Assembly: GCA_002923335.1 (NCBI GenBank)
Contig: BEHZ01000088.1
Span: forward strand, 1-7,168
Source of the DNA: a bacterium HR23
GTDB taxonomy: Bacteria > Chloroflexota > Dehalococcoidia > Lucifugimonadales > HRBIN23
DNA: 7,168 nt
Direction of reading: 5' to 3'
Below are positions 1-5,774 of the stretch, one piece after another; position 1 is the first letter of the stretch; each line of letters opens with the position of its first letter. Both the position numbers and the translations under genes were made by a program. The notes below the pieces were generated by a model, which did not search any database, was not told where the DNA came from, and worked only from the letters and a program-made list of their open reading frames with translations.

Positions 1-147
1 GGATAAGAGGCGCACCCGCTGGGCGCCTGTCAGACGGGCCAGGCCGTCCTCCAGGGTTCGGCGCAGGGTAGCCTCGTCCCGGGCCTGCACCGCCGAGCGG
101 GCCAGGGCCTCCAGGGCTAATACCCACGCCGTCGAGGGCGTCCGCAT
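1..147 (-). CDS. N-terminus of a probable GAF-domain sensor/regulator (partial)
   Basis: The reverse strand reads from ATG at 147 through 49 open codons to the window edge, so only the N-terminus is visible. The peptide begins MRTPSTAW and continues as an Ala/Leu/Arg-rich helix ending in a segment like LARLTGAQRVRLLS. That pattern resembles the lead-in helix and first strand of GAF domains in sensor kinases, phosphodiesterases and response regulators (family knowledge; recognition is tentative on so short a piece). The ATG is preceded by GGAG at a spacing of about six bases, which supports this start, although the frame stays open further upstream. The gene is divergent from fumC and shares its intergenic control region. 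It could be any two-component or GAF-containing regulator; the output domain lies outside the window. Confidence 0.45.
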   Translation of the reverse strand, partial: MRTPSTAWVLALEALARSAVQARDEATLRRTLEDGLARLTGAQRVRLLS

Positions 148-166
148 GGGTCGCTCCGCCTGTCCT

Positions 167-195
167 ATGGTAGCGTAGGACGGGAACGCGAGCAA
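167..195 (-). promoter_or_regulatory. Candidate promoter of the leftward GAF-like gene
   Basis: On the minus strand TTGCTC (190-195) is followed after 17 bases by TACCAT (172-167). These match the sigma-70 consensus at 3 of 6 and 4 of 6 positions. The predicted transcript would start near 160 and leave a very short leader before the ATG at 147. The -10 candidate lies inside an 11-base element that recurs in inverted orientation at 281-291, in front of fumC. This is a sequence match only. Confidence 0.3.
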
Positions 196-263
196 TCCCA
201 TCGCCGACCCGCACCCGCCCCGGGCCCACCAGGGGCGGACCGTTCTCAGGCCCTTTGGCCCTA

Positions 264-277
264 CACCCCTGGGGGTG
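264..277. promoter_or_regulatory. Operator-like dyad 1 upstream of fumC
   Basis: CACCCC-TG-GGGGTG is a perfect 6-bp inverted repeat with a 2-base centre, just upstream of the candidate fumC -10 box. It recurs as dyad 2 (305-318), 41 bases downstream (close to four helical turns). In the 16-base window including flanking A residues (263-278 against 304-319), 14 of 16 bases are identical. The two differences (C268 to T309, G273 to A314) are symmetric, so dyad symmetry is kept. That is what a dimeric DNA-binding protein site looks like. The binding protein is unknown. Confidence 0.4.
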
Positions 278-280
278 AAA

Positions 281-291
281 ACGCTACCATA
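281..291 (+). promoter_or_regulatory. Candidate -10 region of fumC within a shared 11-base element
   Basis: ACGCTACCATA at 281-291 is the exact reverse complement of 166-176, so each divergent gene has the same element reading toward it. TACCAT (285-290) could serve as the -10 box of fumC. No convincing -35 box lies 16-18 bases upstream; a dyad (264-277) occupies that region instead, which would suit an activator- or repressor-controlled promoter. The -10 assignment is tentative. Confidence 0.3.
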
Positions 292-304
292 AAACACGGC
301 ACCA

Positions 305-318
305 CACCTCTGGAGGTG
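305..318. promoter_or_regulatory. Operator-like dyad 2 overlapping the fumC ribosome binding site
   Basis: CACCTC-TG-GAGGTG is the second copy of the dyad at 264-277. Its right arm contains the fumC Shine-Dalgarno sequence (GGAGG at 312-316, about six bases before the ATG at 323). The dyad could be a second operator half of a looped or cooperative site. As RNA it could weakly pair the Shine-Dalgarno, although a 2-base loop is not feasible, so pairing would have to open the central bases. An operator role seems more likely. Confidence 0.35.
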
Positions 319-322
319 AGAT

Positions 323-1741
323 ATGACGGCTACCCGCCCGACCCGTGTGGAACGGGATTCCATGGGGCCAATGGAAGTGCCCGCCGATGCCTACTACGGC
401 GCCTCCACCCAGCGAGCGGTGCTGAACTTCCCTATTAGCGGACAGCGCTTCCCCCGGCGCCTCATCCGCGCCCTGGGGCTGATAAAGTGGGCGGCGGCCA
501 AGGTGAACATGGAACTGGGTCTGTTGGACCCCTCCATCGGCAACGCCATCGTCCAGGCAGCGTGGGAGGTGGCCGAGGGGAGATGGGACGACCAGTTCGT
601 CGTGGATATCTTCCAGACGGGCTCCGGCACCTCCACCAACATGAACGCCAACGAAGTCATCGCCAACCGTGCGGGGGAGATTCTGGGCCTGCCCCGTGGC
701 TCTCGCAAGGTGCACCCCAACGACCATGTGAACCTGGGCCAGTCCTCCAATGATGTCATCCCCACCGCCATCCACCTCTCCGCCATTATGGTCATCAAGG
801 AAGACCTCATCCCTGCCCTGGAGGGCCTGCACCAGACCCTGCTGGCCAAGTCTCAGGAGTTCTGGCCCATCATCAAAACAGGGCGCACTCACCTGCAGGA
901 CGCCACGCCCATTCGTCTGGGGCAGGAGTTCCTGGGGTATGCGGGGCAAGTGGAGCGGGGGATCCGCCGCCTCCACTACGCCCTGGAGGAACTGGCGGAG
1001 GTGGCTTTGGGGGGCACCGCTGTGGGCACGGGCGTCAATACCCATCCCCAGTTCGCCCCCAAGGTGTGCACTCTGCTATCGCAGGTTATCGGCCACCCCA
1101 TTCGGGAGACCGATAACCACTTCCAGGCCCAGGCGACCCTGGACAATGTGGCGGCGGCGGGCGGGGCATTGCGCACTGTCGCCCTCAGCCTCCACAAAAT
1201 AGCCAACGACATCCGCTGGCTCGGCTCGGGGCCCAGGGCAGGGTTGGGGGAACTGCTCTTGCCCGAGGTCCAGCCCGGCAGTTCCATTATGCCCGGCAAG
1301 GGGAACCCTGTTATCGCCGAATCCCTCATCCAGTTGTGCGGGCAGGTCCTGGCCAACGACACCGCCCTGGTTATGGCCGACCTGGGCAGTTACTTTGAGT
1401 TGAACCTGATGATGCCCCTGGCCGCCCGCAACCTCCTGGAATCCGCTTCCCTCCTGGCCGCCGCCGCCCGGAACTTTGACCGGCAGTGCGTCCAGGGTCT
1501 GAAGGCGACCACCCGAGGCCCCGAGATGGTGGAGAAAGGGCTGATGCTCACCACCGCCCTGGCACCGGTCATCGGCTATGACAAGGCGGCCGAGATCGCC
1601 AAAGAGGCAGCCCGCACCGGGCGCACCATCCGGGAGGTGGCCAGAGAACGCACCACCCTTACCGAGCAGGAACTGAACGCCATCCTGGACCCCGAGAAGA
1701 TGACGGAGCCGGGGCTGGGCGCCGGACCGGTGTCGGGCTAG
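323..1741 (+). CDS. fumC: Fumarate hydratase, class II
   Basis: This enzyme reversibly hydrates fumarate to L-malate in the TCA cycle and is cytosolic and iron-independent in this class. At 472 residues it matches the usual length (E. coli FumC is 467). Visible motifs, in order, are QTGSGTSTNMNANEVIANRA (98-117), HPNDHVNLGQSSND (131-144), GRTHLQDATP (187-196) with His190 as the likely catalytic His, and the superfamily signature GSSIMPGKGNP (319-329) with the mobile-loop Ser320. The C-terminal MTEPG (460-464) is characteristic of fumarases. TSTNMNANEV has an aspartase-like flavour, but TGSGT, the GTAVGTGVNTHP stretch and the C-terminus favour fumarase. The signature carries Gly327 where most fumarases have Val (KVNP); the general K-x-N pattern is still satisfied. 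The start is supported by GGAGG six bases upstream. The gene is monocistronic here, and a hairpin follows the TAG stop. Confidence 0.93.
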   Translation: MTATRPTRVERDSMGPMEVPADAYYGASTQRAVLNFPISGQRFPRRLIRALGLIKWAAAKVNMELGLLDPSIGNAIVQAAWEVAEGRWDDQFVVDIFQTGSGTSTNMNANEVIANRAGEILGLPRGSRKVHPNDHVNLGQSSNDVIPTAIHLSAIMVIKEDLIPALEGLHQTLLAKSQEFWPIIKTGRTHLQDATPIRLGQEFLGYAGQVERGIRRLHYALEELAEVALGGTAVGTGVNTHPQFAPKVCTLLSQVIGHPIRETDNHFQAQATLDNVAAAGGALRTVALSLHKIANDIRWLGSGPRAGLGELLLPEVQPGSSIMPGKGNPVIAESLIQLCGQVLANDTALVMADLGSYFELNLMMPLAARNLLESASLLAAAARNFDRQCVQGLKATTRGPEMVEKGLMLTTALAPVIGYDKAAEIAKEAARTGRTIREVARERTTLTEQELNAILDPEKMTEPGLGAGPVSG

Positions 1742-1747
1742 GCGCTT

Positions 1748-1797
1748 AGCAGGCCTCCGGCCCAGCCCTCCGGCAGGAAAGCCGGGGGCTCCCTGCT
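1748..1797. terminator. Hairpin between convergent fumC and the DUF35 gene
   Basis: An inverted repeat at 1764-1774 and 1781-1790 (AGCCC, bulged T, CCGGC, then GCCGG and GGGCT) surrounds a six-base loop AGGAAA. Outer arms AGCAGG (1748-1753) and CCTGCT (1792-1797) can extend the structure. It sits in the 55-base gap between two convergent stop codons and could end transcription in both directions. There is no U-tract on either strand, so it is not a textbook intrinsic terminator. Confidence 0.4.
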
Positions 1798-2300
1798 CAC
1801 TCCTTATGCCGCCACAGGGGGGTGCGGGGCGGTTCCCCCGACAGTGTGAACTGGGGGAGCGTGAGGCCGTTGGGGAGGTCCATAAACACCGCCTCCACCC
1901 GTGCCCCAATGGCCACCCGCTCCTCCCGCTCGGGACGGAAGTGCTCATCCACCAGGTTGGCGGTAATGCGCAGGCCGTAGCCGGGTGTGGGCACCCCCCT
2001 CTGCTCGTCCAGTTCCACCAGCACGATGGGATAGGGCACCCAGTCCCGAAAGCCGGGGAGCACGGTGTGGTAAACGATCTGGTAACTGTAAATCTCCCCC
2101 CTCCCGCTGACGGGCGTCCACTCCCAGCGTAAGGAGGTGCAGAAGGGACAGGAAGGCCCCGGCTCCCATCGCAGAAGACCGCAGTCCAAGCATCGCTTCA
2201 CTGCTAACTGGTGCCTGCGGGCATACTCAAAGTAGCCGGCGTGCTCCTGATCAAACTCGGGAATGTTCAAGATGAGGCCCCGATACTCGTAGGTGGGCAT
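1797..2300 (-). CDS. DUF35 zinc-ribbon/OB-fold protein, partner of the upstream thiolase-like protein
   Basis: The product is 167 residues. It has an N-terminal helix region (about 1-33), a rubredoxin-like zinc ribbon with CLDCG (Cys37, Cys40) and CPFC (Cys51, Cys54), and a C-terminal OB-fold (about 60-155) containing GRGEIYSYQIVY and PYPIVLVELDE. This is the DUF35 architecture. Family knowledge: DUF35 proteins bind thiolase-superfamily proteins and acyl-CoA ligands, as in ChsH2 with Ltp2 in steroid side-chain cleavage and in acetoacetyl-CoA thiolase/HMG-CoA synthase complexes of archaea. The start at 2300 is chosen over an in-frame ATG at 2390 because GGAGGT lies just before it, and the longer form would extend far into the thiolase gene and add 30 residues unlike the family. 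The stop of the thiolase gene lies two bases upstream, so the two are translationally coupled and probably form one complex. It is probably not catalytic itself. Confidence 0.88.
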   Translation of the reverse strand: MPTYEYRGLILNIPEFDQEHAGYFEYARRHQLAVKRCLDCGLLRWEPGPSCPFCTSLRWEWTPVSGRGEIYSYQIVYHTVLPGFRDWVPYPIVLVELDEQRGVPTPGYGLRITANLVDEHFRPEREERVAIGARVEAVFMDLPNGLTLPQFTLSGEPPRTPLWRHKE

Positions 2301-2302
2301 GC

Positions 2303-3523
2303 CTACCTCCGGAGGATAAGGGCGGAGCCATAGCCGGGGGTGCCCCAGCCCATATTCATGGCGATCTCCGGATCCCTCACCTGCCGGCACCCCCCCGGCC
2401 CATACTGGTAGGTGTGCCTCCCCTCCCGCCAGCCGGGGCAGTAGTCGTCGGCCTGGCCCCGCAGTTGGCGCACATTCTCAATGACCATGTTCATCCCGTG
2501 GGTGTAGCCTTCACACAGATGGCCCCCACTGGTGTTGTTGGGGCGCTTCCCCCCAAGTTGGATGATGCCACTGCTCACATAGTAGCCCCCCTCCCCAACC
2601 TTACAGAACCCATAAGCCTCAAACTGGAGCACCACCGTAAAGGTAAAGGCGTCGTAGCACCCCGTGATGTCAATATCCTCCGGGCCCACCCCTGCCATCT
2701 GGAAGATGCGGGGGGCAATATAGTGTCCGCCGATGCGGGTAATAGGGGCTTCGGCCCAGGGGTTGTCGGGGAAGGTGCGGGAGCCTCTCCCCTGCACCGC
2801 CATGATGTAGATGGGGCGTTGGCGCAGGTGTCGCGCCCGCTCCGCCGAGGTAACGATAATACAGGTGGCGTTATCCGTCTCTAAACAGCAGTCCAGCAGG
2901 TGTGCCACCGGCTTCACAATCCAGCGGGAGTTGAGCACATCTTCAACGGTAACCGGCTCCTTCTTGAAGGCTTTAGGGTTGGCGCTGGCGTGCCGGCTGT
3001 GCACCACCTTCACCATGGCCAGTTGCTCGGAGGTAGTGCCGTATTCCATCATGTGGCGGGTGAAGGCGAAGGCGAAACGCTGGAGAGGGCTCATCAACCC
3101 GTAGGGCCGGGTCAGCAGTTCGCTCCCGCTGACCGGCGTGGACGCCCGTGCCCCCGTCCCGCCGATGCGCACCTGCGTATAGCCGTTCATGGAGCGGTAG
3201 ATGGCGACGGTGTGGCACATGCCCACCTCTATTGCCCCCATGGCTAGGCCAATAAGGGCTTCGGTGCTGGAACCGCCCCCGCTCACATCCATAAAGAAGT
3301 TGGGGCGTATCCCCAGGTCGGACGCCACGGCGGTGGAAGGGGTGGAATCCCCCATGTGATAACTCAGCAGGCCATCCACCTCCTGGGGGGTAAGGCCGGC
3401 GTCGTCCATGGCCTTCTTCACCGCCTCCACGGCCATGGCTCGGGTGGTTCGCCCGGAGCGCTGGGAATACTCCGTCTCCCCCACCCCTACGATGCAGTAT
3501 TTGTCCCGCAGAGGATGGGCCAT
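2303..3523 (-). CDS. Thiolase-superfamily protein, SCP-x/Ltp2-like (non-classical active site)
   Basis: The product is 406 residues, the normal thiolase length. Recognisable landmarks are KYCIVGVGETEYS (8-20), an N-terminal half with DVSGGGSSTEAL (79-90) where classical thiolases carry the nucleophilic Cys, HLLDCCLETDNAT (208-220), GCYDAFTFTV (288-297), GFCKVGEGG (305-313) and NTSGGHLCEGYTHG (330-343) where thiolases have HGG...GHP. No Cys is present in the first motif and the catalytic His/GHP motif is absent, so a Claisen thiolysis is unlikely. Family knowledge: Ltp2-type members partnered by DUF35 are acyl-CoA retro-aldolases that use other residues; Tyr290 and Tyr340 are candidates (inference). 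The start at 3523 has GGGAGGA about five bases upstream and is preferred to ATG at 3541. It is first in a two-gene operon with the DUF35 gene. The substrate is unknown. Confidence 0.85.
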   Translation of the reverse strand: MAHPLRDKYCIVGVGETEYSQRSGRTTRAMAVEAVKKAMDDAGLTPQEVDGLLSYHMGDSTPSTAVASDLGIRPNFFMDVSGGGSSTEALIGLAMGAIEVGMCHTVAIYRSMNGYTQVRIGGTGARASTPVSGSELLTRPYGLMSPLQRFAFAFTRHMMEYGTTSEQLAMVKVVHSRHASANPKAFKKEPVTVEDVLNSRWIVKPVAHLLDCCLETDNATCIIVTSAERARHLRQRPIYIMAVQGRGSRTFPDNPWAEAPITRIGGHYIAPRIFQMAGVGPEDIDITGCYDAFTFTVVLQFEAYGFCKVGEGGYYVSSGIIQLGGKRPNNTSGGHLCEGYTHGMNMVIENVRQLRGQADDYCPGWREGRHTYQYGPGGCRQVRDPEIAMNMGWGTPGYGSALILRR

Positions 3524-3561
3524 AGCATCCTCCCGACACAACAGAGGCTCACGCTATGCCG

Positions 3562-3590
3562 ATAATAACACAACCCCTTGGGATACTCCA
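3562..3590 (-). promoter_or_regulatory. Promoter of the thiolase-DUF35 operon (extended -10)
   Basis: On the minus strand TATTAT (3567-3562) matches the -10 consensus at five of six positions and is preceded by TG at the extended -10 position (TGT-TATTAT). A weak -35 candidate TGGAGT (3590-3585) lies 17 bases upstream; extended -10 promoters tolerate weak -35 boxes. The predicted start near 3555 gives a leader of about 30 bases before the ATG at 3523. Confidence 0.5.
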
Positions 3591-3617
3591 CGGGTGCAAG
3601 TAGCCCCAAGCCCCCCC

Positions 3618-3647
3618 TTGACAGCTTTCCAATTCCCCCCATAGGAT
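3618..3647 (+). promoter_or_regulatory. Sigma-70-type promoter of the flavin oxidoreductase operon
   Basis: A perfect -35 box TTGACA (3618-3623) is followed after 18 bases by TAGGAT (3642-3647), a four of six match to the -10 consensus. The predicted start near 3654 leaves a leader of about 26 bases carrying the GGGGAGGG ribosome binding site for the ATG at 3680. This promoter is back to back with the thiolase promoter, its -35 box beginning 51 bases from the opposing -10 box. Confidence 0.55.
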
Positions 3648-3679
3648 AGGGGCGACCACCACGGCAGGGGGAGGGCGCT

Positions 3680-4927
3680 ATGAAAGTCTCCATGTTCCAC
3701 CTTATGCCTTACCGTGACCTGCCGGAAGATTTTGAAAAACGCTACCGCTCCGTCTGGGTAGACCCGCCCTGGGGGGAACTGGCCGACCCCGAGAAAGTGG
3801 GGCAGTATTACAACTGGACCCTGGACGAACTCTTCTACGCCGCCCGGGCCGGCCTGGACGGGGTGTGCACCAACGAGCACCACCAGAATGCCTACGGCTT
3901 TATGCCCAACCCCAACATTATGGGGGCTTACCTGGCCAAGGCCACCAACGGCCTCCCGGTCGCCATTGTCCAAATGGGTGCCACGCCCCCCACCACCAGC
4001 CCCCCCATTCGGGTGGCCGAGGAATACGCCATGCTGGACTGCATCAGCGGGGGAAGGCTGGTGGCCGGCATGCCCCTGGGCACCGCTATGGATGTGAACT
4101 TCTGCTACGGCATCCCCCCTATTGAACAGAGGGAGCGCTACCGGGAGGCCCACGACCTCATCATCAAAGCCTGGACCAGCCGGGAGATTTTCGCCTGGAA
4201 CGGGAAATACTGGAAACTCCCTCTGGTGAACCTCTGGCCTCGGCCGATCCAGACGCCCCATCCACCCATCTGGGTGCCCGGCTCCGGGAGCGTGAGCACC
4301 TGGGACCTGGCCATAGACAACGACCACTGCTACTGCTACCTGAGTTACTACGGCTGGCAGTGGGCCAGAGATATGGTGGATGGCTACTGGGCTCGGGTGG
4401 AGCAGAAGGGGAAGGAGCGTAACCCCTATCGCCTGGGCTTTCTGCAACTGGTGGCCGTCGCCGAGACCGACGCCGCCGCCGAGCGGGACTACGCCCGTCA
4501 CATAGAATACTTCTTCCACAAGTGCCTCCACGTCTACAACGGCTACACCTATCCCCCCGGCTACCACGACTGGGAGAGCCTGGTGCATATGGTGCGCCGT
4601 TCGGCCATGGACCGGCGCCGTCTCTTCAACTTGCAAGAGAAGAGTTACCCCGATTTCGTGCGAGAGGGGAATGTCATCGCCGGAAGCCCGGCGACCGTGC
4701 AGGACCAGTTGGAGGAGGCCATTCGCCGTTTGCGAATAGGGAACCTCATGGTCCTGCTCCATATTGGCTCTATGCCCCACGAGTTGACCCTAAAGAACAT
4801 TGACCTCTTCGCCCGGGAGGTGCTCCCCTCCCTGCGCCCCCTCTGGGATGACGAGGGCTGGGAAAACCACTGGTGGCCCAGGGCTCTCCTCTCCCGTGCG
4901 CCTCAATCCGCCCCAGCCCAGCCCTGA
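3680..4927 (+). CDS. LLM-class flavin-dependent oxidoreductase (luciferase-like monooxygenase)
   Basis: The 415-residue protein belongs to the bacterial luciferase-like TIM-barrel family, which uses reduced flavin (FMNH2 or F420H2) with or without O2. Visible family landmarks are MKVSMFHLMPYRDLP at the N-terminus (beta-1), GLDGVCTNEHHQNAYG (58-73) with the typical EHH, the RVAEEYAMLDCISGGRL stretch (111-127) characteristic of the barrel, YREAHDLIIKAW (154-165), PHPPIWVPGSGS (193-204), and a C-terminal NVIAGSPATVQDQLEE (331-346), the common 'G(S/T)P..V...L' element. A Trp-rich tail (GWENHWWP, 393-400) follows. The start has GGGGAGGG a few bases upstream. It leads an apparent operon with two alpha/beta hydrolases, 17 bases before the first, suggesting oxygenation followed by ester or C-C hydrolysis (inference). 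Flavin type (FMN or F420) and substrate cannot be read from the sequence. Confidence 0.88.
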   Translation: MKVSMFHLMPYRDLPEDFEKRYRSVWVDPPWGELADPEKVGQYYNWTLDELFYAARAGLDGVCTNEHHQNAYGFMPNPNIMGAYLAKATNGLPVAIVQMGATPPTTSPPIRVAEEYAMLDCISGGRLVAGMPLGTAMDVNFCYGIPPIEQRERYREAHDLIIKAWTSREIFAWNGKYWKLPLVNLWPRPIQTPHPPIWVPGSGSVSTWDLAIDNDHCYCYLSYYGWQWARDMVDGYWARVEQKGKERNPYRLGFLQLVAVAETDAAAERDYARHIEYFFHKCLHVYNGYTYPPGYHDWESLVHMVRRSAMDRRRLFNLQEKSYPDFVREGNVIAGSPATVQDQLEEAIRRLRIGNLMVLLHIGSMPHELTLKNIDLFAREVLPSLRPLWDDEGWENHWWPRALLSRAPQSAPAQP

Positions 4928-4944
4928 CCGACGGGAGCACGGCC

Positions 4945-5502
4945 ATGACCACCTTTGCCGTTCACCCCCTTACCCTTCCCTGCACGGTGTGGCAGGGGCG
5001 GCTCACGGTGTGGGTCCTGAAGGGCGGGGAAGGGCCTCCCCTTGTCTACTTCCATAGCCCCTGGGGCCTCCAGTGGGACCCCTTCCTGGGCGGCCTGGCC
5101 CGCCACTACACCGTCTACGCTCCCTATCTCCCCGGCACCGGCGAAGGCGACCCCAATGACATCTACAAGGTGGATAGCCTGTGGGACCTGGTGCTCATTA
5201 TGGGGGATGTGCTGGACGCCCTGGGCCTGCAGAAGTCCGCCCTGGTGGGGCACTCCTTCGGGGGGATGCTGGCCCTAGAGGTGTGTGCCCATTGGCCCGA
5301 GCGGTGCAGGGGGCTGGTGGCCATCGCCCCCATCGGCCTCTGGCGGGAGGAGCACCCCATCGCCAACTGGATGGCGGTGCTCCACCAGCAGGACCTGGTG
5401 CGCCTCCTGTTCCGCAACCCCTCCTCGCCCGCCGTGGCGTGGGTATTCCCCACCTTCTCCGACCCCCAACAGCAAGCCCTGGCCCAGGCGAAGCGCATCT
5501 AG
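4945..5502 (+). CDS. Alpha/beta hydrolase, N-terminal part (nucleophile half)
   Basis: The 185-residue open part starts at ATG 4945, with GGGAG about nine bases upstream and 17 bases after the flavin oxidoreductase stop. An in-frame start at 4873 lies inside the preceding gene and is rejected. The fold begins with strands around TVWVLKGGEGPPLVYFHS. FHSPWGLQWDPF (36-47) stands where the oxyanion-hole HG motif normally lies (usually H-G-x-G-G-L), a somewhat unusual variant. It then shows YAPYLPGTGEGD (58-69), the elbow ALVGHSFGGMLALE (99-112) with Ser104, and the cap region from about 130. It stops at residue 185 in the cap, before the catalytic Asp and His, so this piece alone should be inactive. 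The family includes meta-cleavage-product hydrolases, esterases and lactonases. Confidence 0.7.
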   Translation: MTTFAVHPLTLPCTVWQGRLTVWVLKGGEGPPLVYFHSPWGLQWDPFLGGLARHYTVYAPYLPGTGEGDPNDIYKVDSLWDLVLIMGDVLDALGLQKSALVGHSFGGMLALEVCAHWPERCRGLVAIAPIGLWREEHPIANWMAVLHQQDLVRLLFRNPSSPAVAWVFPTFSDPQQQALAQAKRI

Positions 5503-5505
5503 GCC

Positions 5506-5763
5506 ATGGGGTGCTCCGGCAAGTTCTGGTGGCCTATCCCGGATAGGGGGTTAGCAAAGCGCCTCCACCGGGTGAAGGCCCCCACCCTTCTGGTGTGGGG
5601 CAAAGAAGACGCCGTGGTGCCGGCGTCCTACGCCCAGGATTTCGCTTCGGCCATCTCCGGAGCACGCTCCCTTCTGGTGGAGCGGGCAGGCCACCTGCCC
5701 CACCTGGAGCAGATGGAGCAAGTGCTTCCCGCGGTCCTGGACTTCCTCCAGAGGTGTCCCTGA
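5506..5763 (+). CDS. Alpha/beta hydrolase, C-terminal part (Asp/His half), possible reinitiated ORF
   Basis: An 85-residue frame begins with ATG three bases after the amber codon (TAG GCC ATG). It carries the C-terminal end of the cap (GKFWWPIPDRGLAKRLHRV), the acid strand PTLLVWGKEDAVVP and the His loop AGHLPHLEQMEQVLPAV. No clear Shine-Dalgarno precedes 5506, so translation would depend on readthrough or on termination-reinitiation by ribosomes finishing the first part. It lacks the nucleophile and is best read as the second half of the same gene. The next gene starts 11 bases after its TGA. Confidence 0.5.
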   Translation: MGCSGKFWWPIPDRGLAKRLHRVKAPTLLVWGKEDAVVPASYAQDFASAISGARSLLVERAGHLPHLEQMEQVLPAVLDFLQRCP

Positions 5764-5774
5764 AGGGGGTGAGT

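Larger units (their letters stand above)
4945..5763 (+). pseudogene. Alpha/beta hydrolase interrupted by an in-frame amber codon (whole locus)
   Basis: Reading from ATG at 4945, one frame continues for 272 sense positions to TGA at 5761-5763 with a single TAG at 5500-5502 (codon 186). Together the two parts give a complete fold of normal length: nucleophile Ser104 in GHSFGG, acid Asp222 in WGKEDAVVP and His250 in AGHLPHLEQ. No frameshift is needed to join them. Related hydrolases often have a residue such as Gln before the 'A(L/M)...GKF(L/W)WPIPD(R/K)GL' stretch, so a CAG-to-TAG transition is a simple explanation (inference). TAG terminates several neighbouring genes (fumC, thiolase, HSL esterase, acyl-CoA dehydrogenase), so general TAG recoding is unlikely. 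Alternatives are a sequencing error, a strain polymorphism, readthrough, or reinitiation at the ATG at 5506. Confidence 0.75.

Noticed and set aside
1076..1948. A 290-codon minus-strand frame across the fumC 3' half and the intergenic hairpin
   Set aside because: It has no recognisable domain and overlaps the fumC signature region on the opposite strand; it is a coding shadow.
2301..2390. A longer DUF35 protein starting at ATG 2390
   Set aside because: It would overlap the thiolase C-terminus by about 90 bases and add non-family residues; the ATG at 2300 has a strong ribosome site.
3730..3750. AAAACGCTACC in the flavin oxidoreductase gene resembling the element at 281-291
   Set aside because: It lies within coding sequence, matches only the first part and lacks the CATA end; probably chance.
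3554..4780. A 408-codon open frame on the minus strand opposite the flavin oxidoreductase
   Set aside because: It is antisense to a clearly recognised enzyme, has Gly/Val/His-rich low-information composition and no family motif, and is expected from GC-rich codon bias.
5500..5502. Pyrrolysine or genome-wide TAG recoding as the explanation of the amber codon
   Set aside because: TAG is the natural terminator of four other genes in the window, and alpha/beta hydrolases of this kind are not known pyrrolysine proteins.
5533..5547. Hairpin CCTATC-CCG-GATAGG 30 bases after the amber codon, considered as a readthrough signal
   Set aside because: The stem is only six bases, is explained by the conserved PIPDRG codons, and is not at the spacing usual for recoding stimulators.
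5595..5774. Upstream extension of the HSL esterase frame to an ATG at 5595
   Set aside because: The extra residues lie out of frame over the conserved C-terminal half of the preceding hydrolase, are not family-like, and a good ribosome site precedes 5775.
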